Source: JBBROS01 sp038229135
GTDB taxonomy: Bacteria; Pseudomonadota; Alphaproteobacteria; Acetobacterales; Acetobacteraceae
Assembly: GCA_038229135.1 (NCBI GenBank)
Contig: JBBROS010000008.1
Span: 37,690 to 101,689, forward strand
Direction of reading: 5' to 3'
Length of the DNA stretch: 64,000 bases
Below are positions 26,601 through 35,638 of the stretch, piece after piece; position 1 is the first letter of the stretch, and each line of letters begins with the position of its first letter. The notes under the pieces were generated by a model. The model made no database searches, was not told where the DNA came from, and saw only the letters and a list, made by a program, of their open reading frames with translations. The position numbers and the translations under genes are program-made.

Positions 26601-28109
26601 ATGCGCGCATGGGCTCTGGTGCTGATGGCAGTGTGGCTCGGTGGGGCAGCGGCCGGCGTACAAGCCGCCACGCTCCGGATCGGCTTGCAGGAAGATCCTG
26701 ACGCCCTGGACCCGGCGCGCGGCGGCAGCTTCGTCGGCCGCGTTGTCATGGCCGCGTTCTGCGACAAGCTGATCGACGTGGATGAGAAACTCAACTTCCG
26801 GCCGCAGCTCGCCACGGCCTGGTCGTGGTCCGCCGACAACCGGGCGCTGACGCTCACGCTGCGCGCTGGCGTGGTGTTTCACGATGGCGAGCCGATGGAC
26901 GCTCAGGCGGTGAAGGCCAACCTCGACCGCTACCGCCTTGCGCCGGAATCTGTGCGCAAGAGCGAGCTGAAGCCGGTGCAGAACGTCGTCGTGGTCGATC
27001 GGCAGACCATCCGGCTGGAACTGTCCGAGCCCTATGCACCGCTGCTCGGCGTATTGTCCGACCGCGCCGGCATGATGTTGTCGCCCGCGATCATCGCTGG
27101 CCCCGGCGCCGCCGTGGCCAACAAGCCGGTGTGCTCCGGCCCCTACCGTTTCGTCGAGCGCGTGGCGCAGCAGCGCATCGTGTTCGAGCGCTTCGATCGA
27201 TACTGGGATGCCGCGTCGGTGCATTTCGATCGTGTGGTCTACTCTCCGGTGCCCGACAGCACCGTCCGGCTCGCCAACCTGCGGGCCGGGGCGCTGGACT
27301 TGATCGAGCGGGTCTCGCCCACCGACATCGCGGCCGTGCGCGGCGACGGGCGCGTGAAGCTCATCGAAAGCACGGCGCTGGGCTACAACCTCATCTCGTT
27401 CAACCTCGGCAACACCGCCCGTGCCGACACGCCGATCGGCAAGGATGCAAGGGTCCGCGAAGCGTTCGAGCTGTCGCTCGACCGTCAGGCGTTGAACGAG
27501 GTGGTGTTCAACGGGCTGTTCGTGCCCAGCAACCAGCCACAGGCCCCGGCCACGGCCTATTACGACAAGGACCATCCCGTCCCGCCCCGCAACGTGGCCC
27601 GGGCCAAGGCGCTGCTGGCCCAGGTCGGCACGCCCCGCGTCGAGTTCACCCTGCTCGTGCCCAACAGCCCGGTCGACATGCAGGTTGGGCAGGTGATCCA
27701 GTCGATGGCCGCGGAGGCCGGGTTCGACGTGAAGCTGCAGGCCACGGAGGCGGCGACGCTGACGACGGCGACGGGCAGCGGGGACTACCAGGCAGCACTC
27801 ACCATCTGGAGCGGCCGGGCCGACCCGGATGGCAACGTGAGCGTATGGCTCTCCTGCGACGGGTTCCTGAACTGGGGCAAGTATTGCAACCCGAAGGTGG
27901 ATGCGGCCCTGGCCGCGGCCCGCGCCACGACCAATACCGACGAGCGCGCGGCCTTCTACCGCCAGGCCGCGGACATCTACCTGGCCGCGCGGCCAAGCCT
28001 GTTCCTGTATCACTTTCGCTGGTTCTGGGGCGTGGCCCAGACCCTCCAGGGGTTCGTGCCCTACCCCGACGGGATCATCCGGCTGCAAGGGCTCCGCATG
28101 GGGTCCTGA
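26601..28109 (+). CDS. ABC transporter substrate-binding protein, family 5
   Basis: A 502-residue Dpp/Opp-type periplasmic binding protein. The signal peptide (residues 1-22, MRAWALVLMAVWLGGAAAG then VQAA) is followed by lobe I with LRAGVVFHDGEPMDAQAVKA, the CSGPYRF turn and a C-terminal lobe with YCNPKVDAALAAARATTNTDE. The ATG chosen is the one that gives the signal peptide; the frame is open upstream. It is an orphan: no permease or ATPase adjoins it, so it may serve a transporter elsewhere. Confidence 0.9.
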   Translation: MRAWALVLMAVWLGGAAAGVQAATLRIGLQEDPDALDPARGGSFVGRVVMAAFCDKLIDVDEKLNFRPQLATAWSWSADNRALTLTLRAGVVFHDGEPMDAQAVKANLDRYRLAPESVRKSELKPVQNVVVVDRQTIRLELSEPYAPLLGVLSDRAGMMLSPAIIAGPGAAVANKPVCSGPYRFVERVAQQRIVFERFDRYWDAASVHFDRVVYSPVPDSTVRLANLRAGALDLIERVSPTDIAAVRGDGRVKLIESTALGYNLISFNLGNTARADTPIGKDARVREAFELSLDRQALNEVVFNGLFVPSNQPQAPATAYYDKDHPVPPRNVARAKALLAQVGTPRVEFTLLVPNSPVDMQVGQVIQSMAAEAGFDVKLQATEAATLTTATGSGDYQAALTIWSGRADPDGNVSVWLSCDGFLNWGKYCNPKVDAALAAARATTNTDERAAFYRQAADIYLAARPSLFLYHFRWFWGVAQTLQGFVPYPDGIIRLQGLRMGS

Positions 28110-28116
28110 CCCGGCC

Positions 28117-28872
28117 CTACCCCAGCACGTAGCCCCCATCGGCAATCAGCGTATCGCCGACCACGTAGCTCGAAAGGGGCGAGGCAAGCACCACCACGAG
28201 CCGCGCTATCTCCTCCGGCGTTCCGTATCGGCCGGCTGGCACGCGCGCGATGCCCGCCTTGTAGGCCGCCTCGTCCCGTCCGAGGAACGTGCTCATGGTG
28301 GTCAACAGGCGCCCCGGCGCGATCGCCAGCACGCGCACGCCGTGGGGCGCCCACTCGACGGCAGCCGTTTTCGTGAACTGCGCGAGCCCGGCCTTGGCCG
28401 TGGCATACACGCCGCGGCCGGCCGCCCCGCAGAACCCGAGCTGCGAGCTGATGTTGATGATCACGCCGCGCCCACGGGCAACCATCGGCGCCGCCACATG
28501 GCGGGCGAGCACCATGGGCCCTACCAGGTTCGTGTTGATCACCCTGCTGATTGCTGCCGGGTCGGTGTTCAGGAGCGTATCGACCAGCAGCACGGCGGCG
28601 TTGTTGATGAGGATGTCGACCGGGCCGGCCGCAGCCGCCAACCCGGCGATCGAGCCGAGGTCGGCCTGGTCGTAGACGTGCGTCTCGACGGGCTCGGCAA
28701 ACGTCGTCGCAAGCCGCGCCAGCCCAGGCCCGTCGATATCGGCCAGCACGAGCCCGGCGCCTGCCCCGGCGAACTCGCGGGCCATGCTTTGGCCCAAACC
28801 GCCCGCGGCCCCGGTGATCAGCACGCGCAGCCCAGTGAAGTCGAGGCTCTGCGCCAGGGATGGACCGTGCAC
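28117..28872 (-). CDS. short-chain dehydrogenase/reductase
   Basis: A 251-residue classical SDR. The cofactor motif ITGAAGGLG is at about residues 19-27, ADID suggests NAD preference, NNAAV follows, and the catalytic set is Ser in NISSQLG plus YATAK. The C-terminus IADGGYVLG is typical. It is convergent with the orphan binding protein, seven bases apart, and about 50 bases beyond the start of the next binding protein gene on the same strand, with which it may form an operon. Confidence 0.9.
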   Translation of the reverse strand: MHGPSLAQSLDFTGLRVLITGAAGGLGQSMAREFAGAGAGLVLADIDGPGLARLATTFAEPVETHVYDQADLGSIAGLAAAAGPVDILINNAAVLLVDTLLNTDPAAISRVINTNLVGPMVLARHVAAPMVARGRGVIINISSQLGFCGAAGRGVYATAKAGLAQFTKTAAVEWAPHGVRVLAIAPGRLLTTMSTFLGRDEAAYKAGIARVPAGRYGTPEEIARLVVVLASPLSSYVVGDTLIADGGYVLG

Positions 28873-28922
28873 GCCTCAGGCCTGTGGATGGAGAAAGGAG
28901 GACCCAGGCTCGGCCATGGAAC

Positions 28923-30503
28923 TCATGCCTTGCGCACGTTCCAGAACAGGGGGAATGGGCTCCGCACGATGCCGGTCACGTTGCTGCGCCGGGCGATCGG
29001 CTGGAAGTATTGGCCCAGCGGGTAGTAGGGCACCTCCTCCCACACGGTCCGCTGGATCTGCTCGGCGACCGCCTTTTCGGCGGCCAGGTCAGGCGCCTCG
29101 AACCAGGCGGTGCGAAGTTCCTCGAGCTTCGGGCTGTCCATCCAGCCGAACCAGCCCTTGAGCCCAGTGCCGACGATGGGGTAGTGCGAGCCCGGGTCCA
29201 CCAGGTTCAGTGCCTCCCACGCGGTGCAGAACGCGCTCCAGCCGCCCTTGTCGACCGTTTCCCGGTTGTTTCGGCGCGTGATCATCGAGCCCCAATCGGA
29301 GGCCTGGAAGTCGATGTTCAGCCCTGCCTTCCGCAGCATGTCGCTGCCGACGAGGCATTCGGCATTGAGGATCGGGTAGTCGGTGGGGGCCAGGAACACG
29401 ATCCGCTCGCCTTTGTAGCCGCTTTCGGCCACCAGCCGCTTGGCCAGAGCCGGGTCGCGCGGGCCGGTCAGCACGTCCAGGCCAGCATCGTTCGCCAACG
29501 GGGAGCCGGGCGTGAAGACGCCCACGCCCGTGCGCGACAATTCCTTGTCGCCCCCCATGGCCGCATCCATGAAGTCCGTCTGGCTGAGCGCGGGCAACAA
29601 GGCCCGGCGCAGCCGCACGTTGTCGAAGGGCGGGTGCAGCATGTTGAACCGCATCACGCCGATATTGCCGTAATCGTCCAGCCGCTCCACCACCACGTTG
29701 CGCGCCTTCCGCAGCAGCGGCAGCAGGTCCACGGTCGGGCTCTGCCACCAATCGGCCTCACCCGACTGGATGGCTGCCGCGGCCGTCGCCGTATCGGGGA
29801 TGATGATCCAGTCGATCCGGTCGAAATACGCCTGCTTGCCCCCGGCCACGAAGCTCGGCGCCTCCTGGCGGGGCACGTATCCCTCGAAGCGCGAAAACGC
29901 GGCGCTGGCACCGGGGCGCCACTCGTCGCGCAGGAACCGGTATGGGCCGGAGCCGACATACTCCTGGATCTGCTGGTAGGCGTCGGTCTTGGCGATGCGC
30001 TCCGGCATGATGAAGCAGACATTGGCCACCGGATGCGCAAGCCCGCTCAGCAGCAGCGGGAAAGGCCGCTTGAGCCGGAACTCGAAGGACCGGTCGTCGA
30101 TCGCCCGCAATTCGTCGAGCGCCGCATCGATCCGCTGCCCGAACCCGTCCCGCTTCATCCAACGCACGATGGACGCCGTGCAGTCGGCGGCCCGGACCGT
30201 GGACCCGTCGTGGAAACGGAGCCCGTCCCGGAGTTTGAACCGCCACGTCAGCTTGTCCGAGGACAGGCTATGCCCCTCGCACATCTGCGGCTGGGGCACG
30301 AGGTTGGCGTCCACTCCGTAGAGCGTGTCCCAGATCATGTAGCCGAAATTGCGCGCCACGGTCGTCGTGGACCACACCGGGTCCGGGTTCTGCAGGTTGC
30401 CCTCGGGGATGAACTTCAACGTGCGGAGCGAACCCTGACCGAGGGCGGGCCGGGCCAGGGCAGGAAGTGCCGCAGCAGCGGTGAGCAGATTGCGGCGGCG
30501 CAT
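28923..30503 (-). CDS. ABC transporter substrate-binding protein, family 5
   Basis: A 526-residue peptide/nickel-type periplasmic binding protein. The signal peptide MRRRNLLTAAAALPALARPALG is Tat-like. The normal lobe order is seen: lobe I LRDGLRFHDGSTVRAADC, then GSGPYRFLRDEW, then the C-terminal lobe with WEEVPYYPLGQYF. No transport partners are adjacent. The downstream SDR on the same strand may be co-transcribed. Confidence 0.9.
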   Translation of the reverse strand: MRRRNLLTAAAALPALARPALGQGSLRTLKFIPEGNLQNPDPVWSTTTVARNFGYMIWDTLYGVDANLVPQPQMCEGHSLSSDKLTWRFKLRDGLRFHDGSTVRAADCTASIVRWMKRDGFGQRIDAALDELRAIDDRSFEFRLKRPFPLLLSGLAHPVANVCFIMPERIAKTDAYQQIQEYVGSGPYRFLRDEWRPGASAAFSRFEGYVPRQEAPSFVAGGKQAYFDRIDWIIIPDTATAAAAIQSGEADWWQSPTVDLLPLLRKARNVVVERLDDYGNIGVMRFNMLHPPFDNVRLRRALLPALSQTDFMDAAMGGDKELSRTGVGVFTPGSPLANDAGLDVLTGPRDPALAKRLVAESGYKGERIVFLAPTDYPILNAECLVGSDMLRKAGLNIDFQASDWGSMITRRNNRETVDKGGWSAFCTAWEALNLVDPGSHYPIVGTGLKGWFGWMDSPKLEELRTAWFEAPDLAAEKAVAEQIQRTVWEEVPYYPLGQYFQPIARRSNVTGIVRSPFPLFWNVRKA

Positions 30504-30718
30504 CGTTCGTTACTCCCGTGAAGACCTCCCGAACCCTCGGACAGGGAGGCCGCAAAGGCAATCCTCCTGCAACCGGTCCGCTGCCCACGAGGAAGCGGCT
30601 GCGTGGGCGGCCCCACAGGCACCAACCTCCCCGGCACCTCGCGCGCCGTCCTCGCCCGGCGCATCTGCGGCCACCGCTCGGCCTCCGGCGACGTCCAACG
30701 GTGTCGTGTATTGCGAAT

Positions 30719-30808
<90 letters not shown>

Positions 30809-30934
30809 CGCGGGCGGCGTTATAGGCAGAACCGGCGCGGGCCGCAACGGCGTTGACACTGTGCAGGCTCGGGCCTAAGTCACGCGCTTCCTGGCTGCCG
30901 GGCAACGTCTCGTGCGGTCCCATGTCCACAAGAA

Positions 30935-30961
30935 GGCCCGTGCGCTTCGGCGGAGCGGGCC
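30935..30961 (+). promoter_or_regulatory. hairpin in the rplU leader
   Basis: GGCCCG (30935-30940) can pair with CGGGCC (30956-30961), with an inner GC-TTCG-GC mini-stem, ending 15 bases before the rplU ATG. Ribosomal protein genes often have autoregulatory leader structures; whether this is one is not known. It could also be part of ordinary GC-rich leader RNA. Confidence 0.4.
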
Positions 30962-30976
30962 AGCAGGATTACATCG

Positions 30977-31393
30977 ATGTTCGCAGTCATCCGCACCGGC
31001 GGAAAGCAGTATCGCGTCATGGCCAATGACGTGCTCAAGATCGAGAAGCTTCCTGGCGAGGCTGGTGAGACGATCACCTTCACCGACGTGCTTGCCGTCG
31101 GCAGCGCGGCCGGCACAACGATCGGTGCGCCGCTCGTAGCGGGCGCCAGCGTCACCGCGACCGTGGTCGCGCAGGACCGGCTCGACAAGGTGATCATCTT
31201 CAAGAAGCGCCGTCGGCAGAACAGCCGCCGCAAGAACGGGCATCGGCAGCACATCACGGTGCTCCGCGTTGCGAGCATCATGGCCGATGGGCACCACGCC
31301 GCCCCCGCGTCGGACCCGGCTGGCGCCGAAGCCCCCGTTCCCGTGGCGGCGGCGGCCGACGCCCTCGCTCCCAGCACCCTCGCGACCGTCTAA
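30977..31393 (+). CDS. rplU: 50S ribosomal protein L21
   Basis: A 138-residue L21. The core MFAVIRTGGKQYRV through FKKRRRQNSRRKNGHRQ is standard and binds 23S rRNA. After about residue 105 it carries an Ala/Pro-rich tail, as is common in alphaproteobacteria but absent from the E. coli protein. It is the first gene of the conserved rplU-rpmA-obgE block, and rpmA follows after 12 bases. Confidence 0.97.
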   Translation: MFAVIRTGGKQYRVMANDVLKIEKLPGEAGETITFTDVLAVGSAAGTTIGAPLVAGASVTATVVAQDRLDKVIIFKKRRRQNSRRKNGHRQHITVLRVASIMADGHHAAPASDPAGAEAPVPVAAAADALAPSTLATV

Positions 31394-31405
31394 GGAGACT
31401 TACCC

Positions 31406-31675
31406 ATGGCACACAAGAAGGCAGGCGGCTCGTCCCGCAACGGTCGTGATACCGCCGGGCGCCGCCTCGGCGTCAAGAAGTTCGGCGGCGAGAGCGTCAT
31501 TGCCGGCAACATCATCATCCGCCAGCGCGGCACCAAGATGAAGCCCGGAAACGGCGTGGGTCTTGGCAAGGATCACACGATCTTCGCGCTGGTCGACGGC
31601 CACGTGAAGTTCACCCGCAAGGCCGAGGGCCGCGTCCACGTGTCCGTGGAATCGCTCCCCAAGGCCGCCGAGTAG
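31406..31675 (+). CDS. rpmA: 50S ribosomal protein L27
   Basis: An 89-residue L27 beginning AHKKAGGSSRNGRDT after the initiator Met, the flexible N-terminus that reaches the peptidyl transferase centre. There is no N-terminal extension of the Firmicutes cleaved type. A strong AGGAG site (31393-31397) lies across the rplU stop. A terminator hairpin follows its stop. Confidence 0.97.
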   Translation: MAHKKAGGSSRNGRDTAGRRLGVKKFGGESVIAGNIIIRQRGTKMKPGNGVGLGKDHTIFALVDGHVKFTRKAEGRVHVSVESLPKAAE

Positions 31676-31700
31676 TCTTCGGCCGAACCCCGCCACGATA

Positions 31701-31726
31701 AGGGTCGGCCTGCGCCGGCCCTTTTT
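31701..31726 (+). terminator. rho-independent terminator after rpmA
   Basis: AGGGTCGGC (31701-31709) pairs with GCCGGCCCT (31714-31722) around a CTGC loop, with one T-G wobble, and is followed by a run of five T. It sits between rpmA and obgE, so part of the transcription probably stops here and obgE is expressed at a lower level by read-through or from its own promoter. Confidence 0.85.
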
Positions 31727-31742
31727 CGTTCATAGGTCCATC

Positions 31743-32756
31743 ATGAAGTTCCTCGACCAGGCCAAGATCTACGTCCGCTCCGGCGATGGCGGCAACGGCA
31801 CCATCGCCTTCCGGCGCGAGAAGTTCATGGAGTTCGGCGGCCCCGATGGCGGCGACGGCGGCAAGGGCGGAGATATCATCTTCGTAGCCGCCCAGAACCT
31901 CAACACCCTCATCGACTTTCGCTACACGCAGCATTTCCGCGCCCCCAAGGGCGGCAACGGCGCCGGGTCGGACCGCACCGGCGCCGGAGCAGACGACATC
32001 GTCATCCACGTCCCGATCGGCACGCAGATCATCGACGACGACAAGGAAACGTTGTTGGCGGACCTCGACACGCCCGGCAAGCGCATCGTGCTGTGCCGCG
32101 GCGGCGATGGCGGCCAGGGGAATGCGCACTTCAAGACGAGCACGAACCGTGCCCCCCGCAAATCCACGCCGGGCTGGCCCGGGCAGGAGCGGTGGGTCTG
32201 GCTCCGCCTCAAGCTCATTGCCGATGTCGGCCTCGTCGGCCTGCCCAACGCCGGCAAGAGCACCTTCCTCAGCGTGGTCTCGGCAGCCCGCCCCAAGATC
32301 GCCGGCTATCCGTTCACCACCCTCCACCCGCAGCTCGGCGTCGTGCGCCTCAACCATTCCGAGGAGTTCGTCATCGCCGACATCCCCGGCCTCATCGCCG
32401 GCGCGCACGAAGGCGCCGGGCTGGGTGACCGCTTCCTGGGCCACGTGGAGCGCTGCGCCGTGCTGCTGCACCTGATCGACGGCGCCGCGGGCTCCCCCGT
32501 GAAGGCCTGGCGCACGGTCCGGGACGAGCTGCACGCCTATGGCGGCGGCCTCGCAGACAAGCCCGAGCTGCTCGTGCTGAACAAGACCGACGCCATGACG
32601 CCACGCGAGATCAGCGCCCGCCGTTCGGCGCTGGCCAAGGCGAGCGGCCAACCCGTCATGCTCCTCAGCGGCGCCACCGGGGACAACCTGCCCGAGGTGG
32701 TGCGCGCCCTCATGCAGCGCGTGCACGAGCACCGGGCCACAGCGCGCGCCGCATGA
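31743..32756 (+). CDS. obgE: Obg-family GTPase (ribosome assembly)
   Basis: A 337-residue Obg/CgtA GTPase acting in late 50S assembly and stress control. The Gly-rich Obg fold covers residues 1 to about 158 (RSGDGGNG, GGPDGGDGGKGGD). The GTPase domain has G1 GLPNAGKS at 166-173, G3 DIPG and G4 NKTD. The variable acidic C-terminal domain is short, as in other alphaproteobacteria. The position after rpmA is the conserved bacterial order. Confidence 0.96.
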   Translation: MKFLDQAKIYVRSGDGGNGTIAFRREKFMEFGGPDGGDGGKGGDIIFVAAQNLNTLIDFRYTQHFRAPKGGNGAGSDRTGAGADDIVIHVPIGTQIIDDDKETLLADLDTPGKRIVLCRGGDGGQGNAHFKTSTNRAPRKSTPGWPGQERWVWLRLKLIADVGLVGLPNAGKSTFLSVVSAARPKIAGYPFTTLHPQLGVVRLNHSEEFVIADIPGLIAGAHEGAGLGDRFLGHVERCAVLLHLIDGAAGSPVKAWRTVRDELHAYGGGLADKPELLVLNKTDAMTPREISARRSALAKASGQPVMLLSGATGDNLPEVVRALMQRVHEHRATARAA

Positions 32757-32766
32757 GGCCGCGGCC

Positions 32767-33897
32767 ATGACGCCTGCCTTGGCCGACGCACGCCTGCTCG
32801 TCGTCAAGATCGGCTCTGCGCTCGTGGTCGACGGCGAGCACCTCCGGGCCGCATGGCTCGCCTCGGTGGCTGCCGACATCGCCGCGGCGAGGGCCCGCGG
32901 CACGTCCGTCATCGTCGTCTCCTCCGGCGCCATCGCGCTCGCCCGGTCCGTGCTCGGCCTGCGCCATCCCCGTCTGCGCCTCCCCCGCCTGCGCCTCGAG
33001 GAGAAGCAGGCCGCCGCGGCCGTGGGCCAGATCCGCCTCGCCCAGGCCTGGACGCAGGCGCTCGGCGCCCACGGCCTGGTCGCCGCCCAGCTCCTCCTCA
33101 CGCCCGACGACACCGAGGATCGGCGCCGCTACCTGAACGCCCGCGCCACCCTCACCACCCTGCTCGGCCTCGGGTGCATCCCCGTCATCAACGAGAACGA
33201 CACGGTCGCCACCGCCGAGATACGCTTCGGCGACAACGACCGCCTGGCCGCGCGCGTGGCCGAGATGGTCCAGGCCGACCAGCTCCTGCTGCTCTCGGAC
33301 ATCGACGGCCTGTATACCGCCGACCCCAAGCGCGAGCCCGCCGCCCGGCACATCCCGGTCGTGCCGGCGCTCACGCCCGAGATCGAGGCGATGGGCGGGG
33401 ACCCGCCGCCCGGTTACAGCAGCGGCGGCATGCGCACGAAGCTCGCCGCGGCCCGCATCGCGACGCAAGCGGGCTGTGCCATGGCCATCGCCGTCGGCGC
33501 TGTGCCGCACCCGCTGCAGTCCTTGCTCGATGGCGCCCGCTGCACCTGGTTCCTCCCTGAGCCGGACGGCCGCTCCGCCCGCAAGCGCTGGATCGCCGGT
33601 GCCCTGCACCAGGCCGGCCGGGTCGTGATCGACCCTGGCGCCGCCCGGGCCCTGGCTGCCGGGCGCTCGCTGTTGCCGGCCGGGGTGCGGGCGGTCCATG
33701 GCGAGTTCGAACGGGGGGACCCGGTGCTGATCGAGGACACGGACGGGACCGTGCTGGGCCGGGGCCTCTCCGCCTATGCGAGCGCCGACGCGGCCCGCAT
33801 CGCCGGGCACCAGAGCCATGAGATCGAGGCGCTACTCGGTTGGCGCGGTCGCGACGAGATGGTCCATCGGGACGACCTGGTGCTCACCCGGGCATAG
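32767..33897 (+). CDS. proB: glutamate 5-kinase
   Basis: A 376-residue enzyme for the first step of proline synthesis, ATP-dependent phosphorylation of glutamate. The amino acid kinase domain has VVKIGSALV near the N-terminus, VIVVSSGAIALAR, INENDTVATAEIRFGDND and LLSDIDGLYTADP. A C-terminal PUA domain follows after about residue 275. A short LRLPRLRL segment near residue 75 looks like a small local duplication. It begins ten bases after obgE, the usual alphaproteobacterial order. Confidence 0.95.
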   Translation: MTPALADARLLVVKIGSALVVDGEHLRAAWLASVAADIAAARARGTSVIVVSSGAIALARSVLGLRHPRLRLPRLRLEEKQAAAAVGQIRLAQAWTQALGAHGLVAAQLLLTPDDTEDRRRYLNARATLTTLLGLGCIPVINENDTVATAEIRFGDNDRLAARVAEMVQADQLLLLSDIDGLYTADPKREPAARHIPVVPALTPEIEAMGGDPPPGYSSGGMRTKLAAARIATQAGCAMAIAVGAVPHPLQSLLDGARCTWFLPEPDGRSARKRWIAGALHQAGRVVIDPGAARALAAGRSLLPAGVRAVHGEFERGDPVLIEDTDGTVLGRGLSAYASADAARIAGHQSHEIEALLGWRGRDEMVHRDDLVLTRA

Positions 33898-33900
33898 GCA

Positions 33901-34800
33901 CTACCGCCGCGCGCCCGCCGCCCGCTTGGCAGGGGCTTTGGCCGGCTCCGCCTTCTCCACCTTTGCCGGGGCTTTCTTCGGCTTGGGCGGCTTGTCCGCC
34001 GGGGCCGACGGCGCGGCTCCCTTCAAGCTCCTCCGCAGCGCCTCCATCAGGTCCACCACGTTGCTCGGCGCCTCGGGCTCGGCCGTGGCCACCACCGTGG
34101 CCGACCCGGCCTTCTCCTGCACGAGCGCAAGCAGCGCCTCGGCGTAGCGGTCGTTGAACGCCGTCGTGTCGAACGGCCCCACTTGGCGGCCGATGATCGC
34201 CTGCGCGATGTCGACCATCGCCGGGTCGGACTTCAGCCCATCCAGCCCGGCGAACACCTCGGCGTCGTTCCGGACCTCATCGTGGCTGTGCAGCGTCGAC
34301 AGCAGCAGGCCGTCGTGCCGCGCCTCGATCGCCACCACCCGCTCCCGCCCGGCCATCACGACGCGCCCGATCGCGACCTTGCCAGCCTGCACCATGGCAT
34401 CGCGGATCACAGCGAAGGGCTCCTGCAGGTCCTTCTTGCCCGAGGGCGTCATGAAATAAGGTTGGTCCCAATACAGCCGATCGATCGAGGTCAGGTCCAC
34501 GAACCGCTCGATCTGGATCGTCTTGGTGCTCTCCAGACGGACGGCCTTCAGGTCCTCGTCCTCGATGATCACATACTGGCCGCGCTCGATCTCGTATCCA
34601 TGCAGAAGCTCGCCCCGCGGCACCTCCTGCTCGCCCGGCGGCAGGCTCGGGTCTTTCCAGGCCTGCTTCACCCGGTTGTGCGTCTTCGGATGCAGCAGGT
34701 GGAAATGCACCCCTTGTCCCTCGCTCGTCGCCTTGAACAGCGCGACGGGGCAGGTGACGAGTGACAGACGAAGATGGCCTTCCCACACGGGCCGCGGCAT
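33901..34800 (-). CDS. ku: Ku-type DNA end-binding protein
   Basis: A 299-residue bacterial Ku homodimer subunit that binds broken DNA ends and recruits LigD in non-homologous end joining. The N-terminus PRPVWEGHLRLSLVTCPVAL and the core RVKQAWKDP, GQYVIIEDEDLKA and DQPYFMTPSGKK are typical. The tail from about residue 255 is Lys/Ala/Pro-rich and basic, as expected for DNA binding and LigD contact. The start is the ATG at the family's usual N-terminus; the frame is open upstream. No ligD lies in the window. It converges on proB. Confidence 0.93.
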   Translation of the reverse strand: MPRPVWEGHLRLSLVTCPVALFKATSEGQGVHFHLLHPKTHNRVKQAWKDPSLPPGEQEVPRGELLHGYEIERGQYVIIEDEDLKAVRLESTKTIQIERFVDLTSIDRLYWDQPYFMTPSGKKDLQEPFAVIRDAMVQAGKVAIGRVVMAGRERVVAIEARHDGLLLSTLHSHDEVRNDAEVFAGLDGLKSDPAMVDIAQAIIGRQVGPFDTTAFNDRYAEALLALVQEKAGSATVVATAEPEAPSNVVDLMEALRRSLKGAAPSAPADKPPKPKKAPAKVEKAEPAKAPAKRAAGARR

Positions 34801-35080
34801 GGCTTTGAGTCTCCTGAACGCATTCGGCCGCCGTGCGGCCGGATCCTGGGCGCCAACACGAGTCGGGGCGGGGGAGTTGCATGCCGATATCCGCACGGAG
34901 CCGCCAAACCCCGCATTCGTCGATTGTCGCCCGCCGCATTCGTTCCGCCTTGTTAAGATCAACCGAGCAGATTTCCTCTGGATGCTGATTTTTTTACTCA
35001 CAATCACCGGTTGAAACTTTTGTATCATCAACGTAGAACCGCTGGCGAACGAGGGCTTGGACTATGGCGTATCACCGCCG
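34801..35080. other. divergent intergenic region of ku and the GAF gene
   Basis: About 280 bases without a gene. The right half (about 34950-35035) is clearly AT-richer than anything nearby and includes a seven-T run at 34988-34994 plus GTTGA and TCAAC arms that could pair. It probably holds the promoters of both neighbours; I could not assign sigma-factor boxes with confidence. Confidence 0.5.
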
Positions 35081-35563
35081 ATGACCGACGACGCACGCCG
35101 CCTGTCCCAAAGCTTGATCGAACAGATCGGCACCGTGCGGGAAACCGCGTTCGATAGCATCGTCTTTACCGTCGCCCAGCTGTTCCGCGCCCCCGTCGCA
35201 ACGCTCTCGCTGGTCGGGGCCGACCGGGTTTGGCGCAAGGCCTACGTTGGGCCGGTCGCGGCGGAAGGCCTGCGCGAAGGCTCAGTGTGCGACATGTTCG
35301 CCAGCATCGGCGAGTTGCTGGTCGTGGAGGACGCCGCGGCGGATGCAAGGCTGGCCGGGCTCGACCTCGTGGTCGGCCCGCCGCCCATGCGGTTCTGCGC
35401 CGGCGCGCCGCTGCTCGGACCCCGCAACCTCATCGTCGGCGCCCTGTGCGTGCTAGACCGGCAGCCCCGCTCCGTGCCGGAGCGGCAGCGCCAGCAGCTC
35501 CACCGATTGGCCGAAGAGGCAAGCGACCTGCTGCGCCTACGCGTCCCCGACGATTTTCAGTAA
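35081..35563 (+). CDS. GAF-domain protein
   Basis: A 160-residue protein that is essentially one GAF domain: ETAFDSIVFTVAQLF, the core LSLVGADRVWRKAY, CDMFASIGELLVVEDAAAD and a second strand GAPLLGPRNLIVGALCVLD. GAF domains sense small ligands, light or redox state. No output domain is attached, so it would have to signal through partners. ATG is used here; a TTG eight codons upstream (35057) with GAGG in front of it is an alternative. Confidence 0.82.
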   Translation: MTDDARRLSQSLIEQIGTVRETAFDSIVFTVAQLFRAPVATLSLVGADRVWRKAYVGPVAAEGLREGSVCDMFASIGELLVVEDAAADARLAGLDLVVGPPPMRFCAGAPLLGPRNLIVGALCVLDRQPRSVPERQRQQLHRLAEEASDLLRLRVPDDFQ

Positions 35564-35638
35564 GCCCATCCGCGGTCGGTGCGTCGGGCCATTGGCCGGC
35601 GGATCGCGGAGGCGGCCGAAGCCGCCCCCGCATGCGCG

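Noticed and set aside
25899..28145. A minus-strand frame of 748 codons opposite the orphan family 5 binding protein
   Set aside because: The plus-strand product has a signal peptide and family motifs; the antisense frame has none.
30504..30718. Possible small gene between the binding protein and tRNA-Ser
   Set aside because: Short frames exist on both strands but none has a ribosome binding site with a recognisable product.
34988..34994. T-run considered as a terminator
   Set aside because: No GC-rich stem precedes it on the plus strand, and it lies upstream of both flanking genes.
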